Shown here: one piece after another, positions 45,045 to 54,793 of the stretch | Numbering within the stretch: the first letter of the stretch is position 1 | Layout of the letters: each line of letters opens with the position of its first letter | From: Aestuariivirga sp. | GTDB lineage: Bacteria; Pseudomonadota; Alphaproteobacteria; Rhizobiales; Aestuariivirgaceae | DNA length: 64,000 nt | Direction of reading: 5' to 3' | NCBI RefSeq assembly: GCF_020252395.1 | Contig: NZ_JADCDB010000031.1 | Location: 1 to 64,000, forward strand | Made by a program: the position numbers and the translations under genes | Notes under the pieces: generated by a model | Seen by the model: the letters and a program-made list of their open reading frames with translations, nothing else | What the model was told of the DNA's origin: nothing | The model's database searches: none

Positions 45045-46118
45045 ATGTCGGATCTCAAGATCAGCAATCTCCATAAGCACTACGGCTCCTTCCACGCCGT
45101 GAAGGGCATCGACCTCGAGGTGCCGTCGGGCGAATTCACGGTGCTGGTGGGGCCCTCGGGCTGCGGCAAGTCCACCTTGCTGCGCACCATCGCCGGTCTC
45201 GAGGACTCCAGCTCCGGAACCGTCGAAATCGCCGGGCGCGACGTCACCTGGGCGAGGCCGCGGGACCGCGACATCGCCATGGTGTTCCAGAACTACGCGC
45301 TCTACCCCTATCTCAACGTCAAGGACAACATCGCCTTCGGGCTGCGCGCCCGCAAATTCGCCGAAGCCGAGGTTGAGAAGCGGGTGTCGCGCGCCGCCGG
45401 GATGCTGGGCATCGGCCACCTGCTGAAGCGCTTCCCGCGCGAGCTTTCAGGCGGTCAACGCCAGCGCGTGGCCATCGGGCGGGCCATCGTGCGCGACGCG
45501 GTGCTCTACCTCTTCGACGAGCCGCTCTCCAATCTGGACGCCCAGCTCCGGGACGACATGCGCGTCGAGATCAAACGCCTGCACCAGGAGCTGGGCCGCA
45601 CCATGGTCTATGTGACGCATGACCAGATCGAGGCCATGACGCTCGCTGACCGCATCGTGCTGCTGCGCGACGGGCTGATCGAGCAACAGGGCTCGCCGCT
45701 CGACCTGTTCGAGCGCCCGAAGACGCGCTTTGTGGCGGGCTTCCTCGGCAGCCCCAAGATGAACTTCATCCCCGCGACGGCAACCGAGACAGGTGTTGCG
45801 CTCAACGACGGCACGCGGCTGGACATGCCCGGCCGCAGCGGCATGAAGACCGGCCAAGCCGTGGTGCTGGGCCTGCGCCCGCAATATATCGCCATGGCGG
45901 GGCAGTCGCTGGCCAAGGGCCACGCCCGCGTGCCGGTCACCATCGAACTCGTGCAACCCACGGGATCGCGCGTGCAGGCCACCATGCCGCTGGGCGGCGC
46001 CTCCATCATCGCCGAACTTGCCGCCCATGACGTGTCGCGCCCCGGCGAACGAACGGAGATTGACATCGACATGACACGTGCGGTCATCATCGATCCCAAG
46101 AGCGAACAGGTGATTTGA
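45045..46118 (+). CDS. Sugar ABC transporter ATP-binding protein
   Basis: The 357-residue ATPase has Walker [19 protein letters not shown] near 38, the signature [17 protein letters not shown] near 133, Walker [15 protein letters not shown] and the H-loop [14 protein letters not shown]. The C-terminal TOBE-type domain (from about 240) is MalK-like. The gene starts 2 bases after the permease stop. It powers the importer and may share the pathway's inducer-dependent regulation. Confidence 0.95.
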   Translation: MSDLKISNLHKHYGSFHAVKGIDLEVPSGEFTVLVGPSGCGKSTLLRTIAGLEDSSSGTVEIAGRDVTWARPRDRDIAMVFQNYALYPYLNVKDNIAFGLRARKFAEAEVEKRVSRAAGMLGIGHLLKRFPRELSGGQRQRVAIGRAIVRDAVLYLFDEPLSNLDAQLRDDMRVEIKRLHQELGRTMVYVTHDQIEAMTLADRIVLLRDGLIEQQGSPLDLFERPKTRFVAGFLGSPKMNFIPATATETGVALNDGTRLDMPGRSGMKTGQAVVLGLRPQYIAMAGQSLAKGHARVPVTIELVQPTGSRVQATMPLGGASIIAELAAHDVSRPGERTEIDIDMTRAVIIDPKSEQVI

Positions 46119-46126
46119 GGAACCCC

Positions 46127-48094
46127 ATGGCAAAGAGCACCCTCACCCGCGCAGTGAAGCTGACCGGCACCGGCGTCGCCGAAGGCAAGCGCCGCACGCT
46201 GACGGCCGGGCCGATCACCGCCATGTTCGACAATGGCGCGCTGCGCTACATCCGCTATCGGGGCTCGGAAGTGCTGCGCGGCATCGCCTATCTGGTGCGC
46301 GACAAGGATTGGGGCACCTATGCGCCTGCCATCGAGAACCTGAAGATCAGGCAGGGCAAGGATGGCTTCTCCATCGGCTATTCCGCCACCACCAAGGACA
46401 GGACCCAAGGGCTGAGTTACGTGGCGAAGATCGAGGCGAGCGCCAGGGGCACGCTGAACTTCACCGTCACCGGCACGCCCGCGACCGATTTCCTCACCAA
46501 CCGCACCGGCTTCACCGTCCTGCACCCGCTGAACGGTGTCGCCGGCGAACCCGTGGAGATCGTGCACACCGACGGCAAGAAGAAGAAGGGCCGCTTCCCG
46601 AAACTGATCAGCCCCGGCCAGCCGGTCTTCGAGATCCGCTCGCTGAAACACCAGGTGGCGCCGGGCGTGACCGCGACCGTGCTGATGGAAGGCAACAAGT
46701 TCGAGATGGAGGACCACCGGAACTGGATGGACGCCTCCTACAAGACCTATGTCTGCTCGCTGCTGGACCCCTGGCCCTATACGCTGAAGAAGGGAGAGGC
46801 CTTCACCCAGTCGATCACCATGACGATTGAGGGCGAGCCCACCGCGAAGAAGGCTGCCAAGGCGGGCTCCGCCATCACCGTCGATGTGGGCGGCGTCAAG
46901 GGCATGATCCCGGCTATCGGCGTGGGCGTGCCCATGAAGGAGGCAAAGCACGCGCTGCAGAAAGTGGACTTGATCGCGGCGATGGAGCCCAATCACCTCG
47001 TCTGCCAGATCGACGGCCGCAACAGTGGCCAACGCGAGGCCGCCGCCGCCTTCCGCGAACTGCGCGAACGCACGGGTGCGCTCTCCTTCCTCGAGATCGT
47101 GCTGCCGGCGAAGAAGGCGGCGGCGGAAGAGGTTGCGGCCATCGCCAGTGAAATCCGCGCGGCGGACTACAAGCCCGACGCCATCGTCATCACCCAGATG
47201 CATGATCTCAAGTCCTTCCAGCCCAACACACCAAGGCCCTGGGGCCCGGCCTACGAGGAAATGGCCGCCGCGGTGCGCCATGAATTCCCCGGTGTCACGC
47301 TGGGCGGCGGCATGCTGTCCTTCTTCACGGAACTGAACCGCAAGCCGGTGCCCAAGGGCGTGTTCGACTTCATCACCCATACGGTGTGCCCCATCGTGCA
47401 TGCGGCGGACGACATCTCGGTGATGGAGACGCTGGAGGCTGTTCCCTCGATCATCGCGTCGACGCGCAACATGATCGGCAAGGACACGCCCTACCTGCTG
47501 GGCCCCTCCTCCATTCCCTGCCGCGACAATCCTTACGGCGCGGTGGTGTCGCCCAACCCCAACAATTCCCGCGTCTGCCTCGCTGCCATGGACCCGCGCC
47601 AGCGCGGGCTCTTCGCCGCCGCATGGAACGTCGGGCTGCTTGCAGCCTTCGCCAAGGGCGGGCTCGATGCGGTGGCGCTGGGCGCCGTCACCGGGCCGCA
47701 GGGCGCAATCTACCGCAAGGCGGAGCATGCCCAGCCGTGGTTCGATGATGCGGCGGCGGAGGTTTATCCGGTCTATCACGTTCTTGCGGGTCTTGGCCCC
47801 GCCAGCGGCAACCGCCGGCTCGACGCGGTGTCGAGTGCGCCCAGCAGCATTGCCGCGCTGGCGCATCGGTCTCGCGAGGGCACGGAGCTGTGGCTCGCCA
47901 ACCTCACTCCGGAGGCGCAGCCGGTGAAACTCGCAGGCCTGACAGGACCGGCCGAACTCCACCGCCTGTCGGACGGCAATTTCCGGACGCTCGCCACCAC
48001 GCCCGGCTTCCTGTGGCGGGCAGGCGAGCAGGCGCGGAAACTGTCGAAGCTGGAGCTCGGCCCATACGGAGTCGTGCGCATCCGCACGGCGTGA
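46127..48094 (+). CDS. D-apionate lactonase (ApnL)-like protein
   Basis: The protein has 655 residues from the ATG at 46127, preceded by TTGAGGAA. The N-terminal beta-rich region has LTAGPITAMFDNGALRYIRY, VLRGIAYLVRDKDWGTYAP, FLTNRTGFTVLHPLNG and FEMEDHRNWMDASYKTY. These resemble the ApnL family that opens D-apionolactone, although family recognition rests on memory and not on a search. The second half looks like a TIM-barrel plus small beta domain. The usual reaction is lactone hydrolysis before ApnO acts. Lys-rich GKKKKGRF near residue 155 is an odd local insertion. It is encoded directly downstream of the transporter ATPase. Confidence 0.7.
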   Translation: MAKSTLTRAVKLTGTGVAEGKRRTLTAGPITAMFDNGALRYIRYRGSEVLRGIAYLVRDKDWGTYAPAIENLKIRQGKDGFSIGYSATTKDRTQGLSYVAKIEASARGTLNFTVTGTPATDFLTNRTGFTVLHPLNGVAGEPVEIVHTDGKKKKGRFPKLISPGQPVFEIRSLKHQVAPGVTATVLMEGNKFEMEDHRNWMDASYKTYVCSLLDPWPYTLKKGEAFTQSITMTIEGEPTAKKAAKAGSAITVDVGGVKGMIPAIGVGVPMKEAKHALQKVDLIAAMEPNHLVCQIDGRNSGQREAAAAFRELRERTGALSFLEIVLPAKKAAAEEVAAIASEIRAADYKPDAIVITQMHDLKSFQPNTPRPWGPAYEEMAAAVRHEFPGVTLGGGMLSFFTELNRKPVPKGVFDFITHTVCPIVHAADDISVMETLEAVPSIIASTRNMIGKDTPYLLGPSSIPCRDNPYGAVVSPNPNNSRVCLAAMDPRQRGLFAAAWNVGLLAAFAKGGLDAVALGAVTGPQGAIYRKAEHAQPWFDDAAAEVYPVYHVLAGLGPASGNRRLDAVSSAPSSIAALAHRSREGTELWLANLTPEAQPVKLAGLTGPAELHRLSDGNFRTLATTPGFLWRAGEQARKLSKLELGPYGVVRIRTA

Positions 48095-48152
48095 CGTCTG
48101 CCCTGCGCAAAGATCAGCTTTCCCCAGGCTGAAGCTGGGCTAGACTGTCGTC

Positions 48153-49250
48153 ATGGACATTCTCAGCTATTTCGACTTCGAACCCGCGGGGCCCCGCCTT
48201 GAGGACCTCGAAACCCCCGTGCCCGTCATCGACATCGGCGTGGTGGAAAACAACCTGCGCCGCTGGCAGGCGCGCTGCGATGCCTTGGGGCTGGCCAACC
48301 GCCCGCATATCAAGACGCACAAGCTGGTGCCGCTTGCGAAGGCGCAGATCGGCCTCGGCGCCAAGGGCATCACGGTGCAGAAGCTGGGCGAGGCCGAGGT
48401 GATGGCCGATGCCGGCATCACCGACATGCTGCTCACCTTCAACGTGGTGGGCGAACACAAGCTCGGCCGCCTTGCCGGCCTCGCCAGGCGCACGGCCATC
48501 AAGGTGGTGGCGGACAATGCCGCGGTGCTGGACGGCCTGTCGCATGCAGCCTCGCTTGCAGGCCGCGACATCGAGGTTCTGGTCGAATGCGACACAGGGG
48601 CGGCGCGCAACGGCGTGCAGAGCCCGCAGGCCGCGATCGCCCTGGCCCAGGCCATCGACCGCACGCCGGGTCTCCGCTTCGGCGGACTGATGACGCTGCC
48701 GAAGAACGGGGCCCGCGGCCAGATGGCGGGCTTCCTCGAAACGGCGCGCGAAGGACTCACGAAATCGGGCCTCGAGGTTCCCGCCGTCTCAGCCGGGGGC
48801 TCGCCCGACATGTGGAAGGACGATGGGTTGGACCATGTGAGCGAATACCGCGCCGGCACCTATATCTACATGGACCGCATGCAGATGGCCGCCGGCTCAG
48901 CCACGCCCGGCGACTGCGCGCTCACCGTGCTCTCGACCGTGGTGAGCGTTCCGACCGGCGGCCGCGCCATGATCGATGCGGGCTCCAAGGCGCTGACCAG
49001 CGACCTCGCCGGCCTCGAAGGTTTCGGCGAGGTGCGCTCACTTTCCGGCGCGCGCGTGTACAACATGTCGGAGGAGCACGGTTTCCTCGACATTTCGATG
49101 GTCAACGACAAGCCGAAAGTGGGCGACCTCGTGCGCATCACGCCAAACCATGTGTGCCCGGTGACCAATCTGTTCGACAAGGTGGTCTTCGTGCGCGGAA
49201 CCGAGGTTCTGGGCGCCGTGAAGGTGGACGCGCGTGGAACGGTGCAGTAG
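48153..49250 (+). CDS. DSD1-type PLP-dependent amino-acid aldolase/dehydratase
   Basis: The 365-residue protein is a fold III (alanine racemase-like) PLP enzyme of the D-threonine aldolase/D-serine dehydratase group. The PLP lysine is in RPHIKTHKLVP near residue 53. The barrel has CDTGAARNGVQSP and VPAVSAGGSPDMWKD. The C-terminal metal ligands are in RITPNHVCPVTNLFD, His and Cys as in DSD1 enzymes. It would act on a beta-hydroxy D-amino acid. Its presence in a sugar-acid operon is unusual. It ends 15 bases from the convergent LacI gene. Confidence 0.9.
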   Translation: MDILSYFDFEPAGPRLEDLETPVPVIDIGVVENNLRRWQARCDALGLANRPHIKTHKLVPLAKAQIGLGAKGITVQKLGEAEVMADAGITDMLLTFNVVGEHKLGRLAGLARRTAIKVVADNAAVLDGLSHAASLAGRDIEVLVECDTGAARNGVQSPQAAIALAQAIDRTPGLRFGGLMTLPKNGARGQMAGFLETAREGLTKSGLEVPAVSAGGSPDMWKDDGLDHVSEYRAGTYIYMDRMQMAAGSATPGDCALTVLSTVVSVPTGGRAMIDAGSKALTSDLAGLEGFGEVRSLSGARVYNMSEEHGFLDISMVNDKPKVGDLVRITPNHVCPVTNLFDKVVFVRGTEVLGAVKVDARGTVQ

Positions 49251-49265
49251 GCCGGCGCTAAGCTC

Positions 49266-50291
49266 CTAAGGCAGATTATCCCTCAGGAAGATATCGATCC
49301 TGATCCGCTCCTGGCTCTCGATCAGCGGCACGTTGTCGGCCTTGGCGATCAGCACGCGGATGGCGCTGCGCACCTCGTGGCCGGGGTCCTGGTTGATCAC
49401 CGCGTCAATGGTGCCGCGGATCAGCGCCTTGCGGTTGGCGTCGCTCAGGTCGTGGCCCAGCAGCACCACGTCCCTGGCGCGGCCCGCGGCTTCGAGTGCG
49501 GAAACGACGCCGCGCGTGCCGCCGCCGACGTTGTAGATGCCGGCGAGATCGTGATGCTCGGCCAAGAGCTGCGCCGTCATCTCCTCCAGCTTGCGCCAGT
49601 CGTCGCGCGACTCGCGCACGGGGAGAACCTGCAGGTTAGGGTATTCATGGGTCAGCACCTGTTCGAAACCGAACTGGCGTTCGATGTGGTCGCGCAGCGC
49701 CAGTGAGCCGGCGATGAGGCCCACCTTGCCGGTCAGCCCCCGCAGGAAACGGCCCATCAGGCTCGCCGCGGTGCGGCCGGCCGAAGAATTGTCGATGCCG
49801 GCATAATGCATGCGCTTCGAACCCGGAACGTCGGAGACGAGCGTAACCACGGTGACACCGCGCGCGGCCAGCGCATTGATGGCCTCGCGCACCGCCGGAT
49901 GATCGAGGGCTGCCACGGCCACCCCGTCATGCACGCCGCCGATCGAATCGAGGGTGGAGGCCAGGAGTTCGCCATCGAACACATCGACGCGCTTGACGGT
50001 GATCGACACGCGCTCGCCCGCCATGCGATCCGCCATGGTGCGGACTTCCTCGTTGATGCGCTCCCAGAAATCGCCGGTGCGATCGGGCAGCACGAAGCAG
50101 AAGCGGTATTCGCGCGAGCGGGCAAGGCGCGCCGCGATGCGGTCCGGCTGGTAATTGAGGTCCCGGATGGCGGTTTCGACCTTGTTGACGGTGACGTCGC
50201 GCACGCCGGGGCGGCGGTTCAGCACCCGGTCAACGGTTGCAACGCTCACACCCGCCACACGGGCCACATCCTGGATGGTCACCTTGGCCAT
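49266..50291 (-). CDS. LacI-family transcriptional regulator (second)
   Basis: The protein has 341 residues from the ATG at 50291; the longer frame to 51284 is a shadow of hyuA. The N-terminal helix-turn-helix is VTIQDVARVAGVSVATVDRV, followed by DLNYQPDRIAARLARSREYR. The effector domain is periplasmic-binding-protein-like (FCFVLPDRTGDFWERI, YAGIDNSSAGRTAASLMG). It is convergent with the DSD1 gene and the likely regulator of the operon 39912-49250. I did not find an obvious LacI palindrome in front of either candidate target, so the target is inferred from position only. Confidence 0.92.
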   Translation of the reverse strand: MAKVTIQDVARVAGVSVATVDRVLNRRPGVRDVTVNKVETAIRDLNYQPDRIAARLARSREYRFCFVLPDRTGDFWERINEEVRTMADRMAGERVSITVKRVDVFDGELLASTLDSIGGVHDGVAVAALDHPAVREAINALAARGVTVVTLVSDVPGSKRMHYAGIDNSSAGRTAASLMGRFLRGLTGKVGLIAGSLALRDHIERQFGFEQVLTHEYPNLQVLPVRESRDDWRKLEEMTAQLLAEHHDLAGIYNVGGGTRGVVSALEAAGRARDVVLLGHDLSDANRKALIRGTIDAVINQDPGHEVRSAIRVLIAKADNVPLIESQERIRIDIFLRDNLP

Positions 50292-50381
50292 GAGGGAGTT
50301 GATAGAGGGATGCCGGGATTTCTGCAACACACCCATCAGATTCAGGATGCGAATGCCTCTTGAACGGGCTAACCAAGCGCC

Positions 50382-52460
50382 ATGGCAAGAACAGCGAAAC
50401 TCGCCGCCGACATTGGAGGCACCTTCACCGACATCGTGCTGGAGGACGGGGCGAAGCGCTGGTCCGGCAAGGTGCTGACCACCACTCACGCGCCGGAACT
50501 GGGCGTGATCGAGGGCCTCACACTGGTGCTGGAGGATTCGGGCCTGAAGCCGCAGGACATCGGCGTCTTCATCCACGGCACCACGCTCGCCACAAATGCG
50601 CTGATCGAGCGCAAGGGGGCCAAAACCGCCTTCATCACCACCGGGGGCTTCCGCGACATCATCGAGCAGGGCTACGAGAAGCGCTTCGACCATTATGACC
50701 TGATGATCGACCGCCCGGCGCCGCTGGCGCCGCGCGCGCTGCGCTTCGAAATCACTGAGCGGCTTGCGGCCGATGGCCGCGTTCTGCTGCCGCTGGACGA
50801 AGGCGCGGTGAAGGGCCTGGCCCAGCGCATGATTGCGGAAGACGTGAAATCGGTCGCCATCGGCTTCCTCCATGCCTATGCGCATGACCGTCACGAGACG
50901 CGGGTGCGCGAGCTGCTGGCGCGGCTGCTGCCGAAGGACGTGACCATCTGCATCTCCTCCGAAGTGGCGCCCGAGATTCGCGAATACGAGCGCTTCTCGA
51001 CCACGGTCGCCAATGCCTATGTGCGCCCCCTGATGGCGGGCTATCTCCATCGCCTGCGCGGCCGGCTGAAGGAGATGAGGCTCTCCGCCCCGCTGTTTCT
51101 GATGATGTCCGGTGGCGGGTTGACGACGCTGGAGACGGCGGCGCGCTTCCCCATCCGCCTCGTCGAATCTGGCCCCGCCGGCGGCGCCATCCTTGCGAGC
51201 CAGATCGCGGCGGAATGCGCGCTTCCCCATGTGCTGTCCTTCGACATGGGCGGCACCACGGCGAAGATCTGCCTGCTCACCCATGGCGAGCCGGAGCGCG
51301 CCAGGAAGTTCGAGATCGCGCGCGCCTATCGGGACATGAAGGGTTCCGGCATCCCCGTCCGCATTCCGGTGATCGAGATGGTGGAGATCGGTGCGGGGGG
51401 CGGCTCCATCGCACGCGTCGACAAGCTGTCGCGCATCACCGTGGGGCCGGACAGTGCAGGTTCGACGCCGGGCCCCGTCTGCTATGGCCGCGGCGGCACG
51501 GAACCTGCTGTAACGGACGCCAATCTGGCGCTCGGCAAGATCGACCCTGCCTATTTCGCCGGCGGCAAGATCGCGCTGGATGAAGCGGCGGCCAAGGCCG
51601 CCCTGCAGCAGAACATCGGTGCGAAGTTAGGCCTCAAGGAGTTCTGGCCCGCTGCCGGCGTCACCGAGATCGTGGAAGAGAACATGGCCAACGCGGCGCG
51701 CGTCCATGCAATCGAGCGCGGGCACGACATCGCCTCATGCACCATGATCGCCTTTGGCGGCGGCGCCCCGCTCCATGCCTGCCGCCTCGCCGAGAAAATT
51801 GGCGTCAACACGATTATTGTGCCGAGGGGTGCGGGCGTGGGCTCCGCCATCGGCTTCCTGCGCGCGCCGGTGGCCTATGAGATTACCAAGAGTGCCGTCG
51901 TCTCGCTCGAGGACTTCGAGGCCGGGCGCGTCAACCGGCTCATCGCCAGAATGACGGCGGATGCGCGTGCCGTGGTGGAACCCGCGCTGGGCAAGACCAA
52001 GCCGGCGATCCAGGCCATCGCCGACTGCCGCTATGTCGGTCAGGGCCACGAGATCCGCGTGCCGGTGCCAGTGAAGAAGCTGGCGCAGGCCGACGGCGCA
52101 AAGCTCAAGGCGGAATTCGAGCGCCTTTACGAGCAGGTCTATGGCCTGCGCATCCCCAACCAGGAGGCGGAAGCCATCACCTGGTCGGTCACGGTCTCGT
52201 CGAAGTCCGCAAAGCCGAAGCGCGCTGCGAAGGCGGCGAAGAAGGCCGCTCCCAAGCCGCGTTCGAAGCGCACGATCTATGATCCGGCACTGGGCCGCCA
52301 GGTGAGCGCCCCCGTCTACTGGCGTTTCGACATGAAGCCGGGTGCGGCCATCAAAGGCCCCGCCATAATCGCCGAGGACGAAACCTCGACGATCGTCGGC
52401 GCGAATTTCAGCGCCTCGGTCAACTCGCTTGGATACATCGTTCTGGAGCGCAGCCGATGA
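50382..52460 (+). CDS. hyuA: Hydantoinase/oxoprolinase A-type subunit (HyuA)
   Basis: The 692-residue protein has the Hydant_A N-terminal region LAADIGGTFTDIVLEDG, and IHGTTLATNALIERKGAKTA. The ASKHA-fold nucleotide-binding segments are FDMGGTTAKICLLTHG near 285 and ARVHAIERGHDIASCTMIAF and GAPLHACRLAEKIGV near 450. It activates a cyclic amide or ketone substrate with ATP together with the B subunit, as in N-methylhydantoinase, 5-oxoprolinase or acetone/acetophenone carboxylase types. An unusual Lys/Ala-rich linker (AKPKRAAKAAKKAAPKPRSK, about 608-628) interrupts the C-terminal domain. Its stop overlaps hyuB (ATGA). Confidence 0.92.
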   Translation: MARTAKLAADIGGTFTDIVLEDGAKRWSGKVLTTTHAPELGVIEGLTLVLEDSGLKPQDIGVFIHGTTLATNALIERKGAKTAFITTGGFRDIIEQGYEKRFDHYDLMIDRPAPLAPRALRFEITERLAADGRVLLPLDEGAVKGLAQRMIAEDVKSVAIGFLHAYAHDRHETRVRELLARLLPKDVTICISSEVAPEIREYERFSTTVANAYVRPLMAGYLHRLRGRLKEMRLSAPLFLMMSGGGLTTLETAARFPIRLVESGPAGGAILASQIAAECALPHVLSFDMGGTTAKICLLTHGEPERARKFEIARAYRDMKGSGIPVRIPVIEMVEIGAGGGSIARVDKLSRITVGPDSAGSTPGPVCYGRGGTEPAVTDANLALGKIDPAYFAGGKIALDEAAAKAALQQNIGAKLGLKEFWPAAGVTEIVEENMANAARVHAIERGHDIASCTMIAFGGGAPLHACRLAEKIGVNTIIVPRGAGVGSAIGFLRAPVAYEITKSAVVSLEDFEAGRVNRLIARMTADARAVVEPALGKTKPAIQAIADCRYVGQGHEIRVPVPVKKLAQADGAKLKAEFERLYEQVYGLRIPNQEAEAITWSVTVSSKSAKPKRAAKAAKKAAPKPRSKRTIYDPALGRQVSAPVYWRFDMKPGAAIKGPAIIAEDETSTIVGANFSASVNSLGYIVLERSR

Positions 52461-54127
52461 GCAAGGATGCACTCGCCGCCATCCGCACGCAGGTCATGTG
52501 GAACCGCTTGATCGCGGTGGTCGAGGAACAGGCGCAGTCGCTGCTGCGCACCGCCTTCGGCGCCATCACCCGCGAGGCGGGCGATCTTTCCGCCGGCGTT
52601 TATGACGTCCAGGGCAACATGATCGCGCAGGCGATGACGGGCACGCCCGGCCACGTCAACACCATGGCCACGGCGGTTGCCCACTTCTTCAAGCACTTCC
52701 CGCAATCGACGATGAAGCCCGGCGACGTCTTCATCACCAATGACCCGTGGCTCGGCACTGGGCACCTGTTCGATTACGTGATGATGACGCCGGTGTTCTT
52801 CGGGAAAACGCTCGTCGCCTTCTTCGCTTCCACCTGCCACGTCATCGACGTTGGCGGCGTCGGCATGTCGGCCAAGGCGAACTCGTCATTTGAAGAGGGA
52901 ACCTTGATCCCGCATTCGCGCATCCGCAAGGAAGGCAAGGTCAACGAGGAACTGCTCTCCATCATCCTCGCCAATTCGCGCAGCCCCGTCGAGGTGCGGG
53001 GCGACATCCTCTCGCTCATCAGCGCCAATGACACCGGCGCCCGCCGCCTCGCCGGCATGATGAAGGAGTTCAGGCTCACCTCGCTTGAAGGCCTGGCCAA
53101 ACACATCCTGAAGCAGTCCGAGAAGGGCGCGCGCGAGGCGATCAAGGCGCTGCCGGAAGGCGAATGGTCCTACGACATGCCGCTCGACGGCTATGAGCGC
53201 GAGCTGACGCTGAAGTCCAAGCTCATCATCAAGGGCGGCAAGATCACGGTGGACTTCTCGGGGACGTCTCCCGCCTCGCTCTTCGGCATCAATTCCCCGC
53301 GCACTTACACCCATGCCTATGCGGTGTTCGGGTTGAAGGCGGTGATTGCGCCCCATGTGCCGAACAACATCGGCTCGCTCTCCTGCTTCGACCTCGTCAC
53401 CGAGCCCGGCACCATCGTCGATCCCATCCGCCCCTCGCCCGTCACCGCACGTCACGTCATCGGCCAGATGCTGGCCGACAGCGTGTTCGGTTGTCTGGCG
53501 CAGGCGTTACCCGGAACGGTGCAGGCTGAGAGCGCGGGACCCATCTGGATCCTGTCGCTTTACTCCGCCCACGGACGGGTTCCGCCCGAACAGACGGCGA
53601 AGGCCAAGCGCTTTGCCGTCATCAACATGGGTCTCGGCGGCATCGGCGGCAGGCCGGGCAAGGACGGCCTCAACACCACCGCCTTCCCGTCGGGCGTCGG
53701 CACCATTCCGATCGAGGTGACCGAGACGCAATGCCCGCTCTACTTCAAGCGCAAGCATTACCTGGCGGACTCGGGCGGTGCGGGCCAATGGCGCGGCGGC
53801 GTTTCGCAGCGGATCGAGATTGCCAACACCGAGGATGCGCCGTTTGCCATTTCGGCGGCCACCTTCGACCGCGTGATCCACCCTGCACAGGGCCGCGAAG
53901 GCGGCCAGCCCGGCTGCGCCGGCCTCGCGGCACGCGGGTCGGGTTCGAAGCTTCCCGACAAGGGCATCCACATCATCGATGCGGGTGACTCGCTGGTCCT
54001 CGAACTCCCCGGCGGCGGCGGCTTCGGCAGGCCGGACCGGCGCGACCGCGCGGCGCTGGAGGCGGACATCGCCGCCGGGCTGGTGACGCCCGAGGCGGCG
54101 CGAAAGGATTATGGCTGGGAGGGGTGA
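52457..54127 (+). CDS. hyuB: Hydantoinase/oxoprolinase B-type subunit (HyuB)
   Basis: The 556-residue protein has the Hydant_B features WNRLIAVVEEQAQSLLRTAF, DVFITNDPWLGTGHLFDYV, FFASTCHVIDVGGVG, SFEEGTLIPHSRI and the Gly-rich C-terminus LVLELPGGGGFGRPDRRD. It forms the catalytic complex with the A subunit encoded immediately before it (ATGA overlap). The substrate is not readable from sequence. Nearby kynurenine-pathway genes on the opposite strand do not prove a link. Confidence 0.92.
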   Translation: MSKDALAAIRTQVMWNRLIAVVEEQAQSLLRTAFGAITREAGDLSAGVYDVQGNMIAQAMTGTPGHVNTMATAVAHFFKHFPQSTMKPGDVFITNDPWLGTGHLFDYVMMTPVFFGKTLVAFFASTCHVIDVGGVGMSAKANSSFEEGTLIPHSRIRKEGKVNEELLSIILANSRSPVEVRGDILSLISANDTGARRLAGMMKEFRLTSLEGLAKHILKQSEKGAREAIKALPEGEWSYDMPLDGYERELTLKSKLIIKGGKITVDFSGTSPASLFGINSPRTYTHAYAVFGLKAVIAPHVPNNIGSLSCFDLVTEPGTIVDPIRPSPVTARHVIGQMLADSVFGCLAQALPGTVQAESAGPIWILSLYSAHGRVPPEQTAKAKRFAVINMGLGGIGGRPGKDGLNTTAFPSGVGTIPIEVTETQCPLYFKRKHYLADSGGAGQWRGGVSQRIEIANTEDAPFAISAATFDRVIHPAQGREGGQPGCAGLAARGSGSKLPDKGIHIIDAGDSLVLELPGGGGFGRPDRRDRAALEADIAAGLVTPEAARKDYGWEG

Positions 54128-54141
54128 GGGCTACCGGATCC

Positions 54142-54161
54142 CCCTCCCCTTGTGGGGAGGG
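54142..54161. terminator. Bidirectional hairpin between hyuB and kynB
   Basis: CCCTCCCC (54142-54149) pairs with GGGGAGGG (54154-54161) around TTGT in the 48-base convergent gap. This GC-rich hairpin is a likely shared terminator or a common dispersed repeat. No T tract follows on either strand, so the mechanism is uncertain. Confidence 0.55.
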
Positions 54162-54175
54162 CAATGATATCAAAG

Positions 54176-54793
54176 TCACCGCCTCAGCACCGCCCGCACC
54201 GGGCTCGCATCCAAGTTCTCGAACTTCAGCGGCAGCGCGATCAGTTCGTAGTCCCCCGGCTCCACATGCGCGAGTGCGAGGTTTTCCAGTATCCGCATGT
54301 CGGCCTTCCGGCAGGCGTGGTGCGCCGCCAGCGTCTTGGATATCGCCGGATCGACCGACGGCGCATCGATACCCACCAGCCTCACGCCATTGGCGGCCAG
54401 CAACGCCACCGTCTCCGGCGCGAGCGCACGGAAACCGGTGGGCCAGACCTTCGGGTCAAGGCTGTCCATCAGCCGCAGCAGAATGCGCGGGGGTGCCCCC
54501 TCCAGCGCAGCCGCAATCCCGCCCGGCTCGCACAGCGGCCCAGCCCCGCGCGCGTCGATGACGCGGCAGGGGCCGATGTAAGGCTCCAGCGGCAACGCGG
54601 CGGCGGTGGCGCCATTGGCATCGTAATGCAGCGGCGCATCGGCATGGGTGCCGCAGTGGACGGAGAAGGACACGCGCGAGACATTCACCGGGCAATCCGG
54701 CCCCAGCCTGAAGGTCCAGCCTTCCTCGTAAGCCGCATCGCCGGGGAAGCCCGCCATGCCGGGCGAAAGGCCCTGCGTAATGTCGATGATCAC
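54176..54793 (-). CDS. kynB: Kynurenine formamidase (cyclase family)
   Basis: The start is taken as the GTG at 54793, giving 205 residues (MIIDITQGLSPGMAGFPGDA), in the GTGA overlap with the kynU stop. The metal-dependent hydrolase motif HCGTHADAPLHYD (near residue 47) is characteristic of KynB-type formamidases, and the C-terminal DYELIALPLKFENLDASPV also fits. It converts N-formylkynurenine to kynurenine in tryptophan breakdown. It is the third gene of the operon kinase-kynU-kynB. Confidence 0.92.
   Translation of the reverse strand: MIIDITQGLSPGMAGFPGDAAYEEGWTFRLGPDCPVNVSRVSFSVHCGTHADAPLHYDANGATAAALPLEPYIGPCRVIDARGAGPLCEPGGIAAALEGAPPRILLRLMDSLDPKVWPTGFRALAPETVALLAANGVRLVGIDAPSVDPAISKTLAAHHACRKADMRILENLALAHVEPGDYELIALPLKFENLDASPVRAVLRR

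Noticed and set aside
45608-47962. A 784-codon antisense open frame across the ABC ATPase and lactonase-like gene
   Set aside because: It reads like a GC-bias shadow (His/Gly/Arg/Asp rich), crosses two genuine genes and has no recognisable domain.
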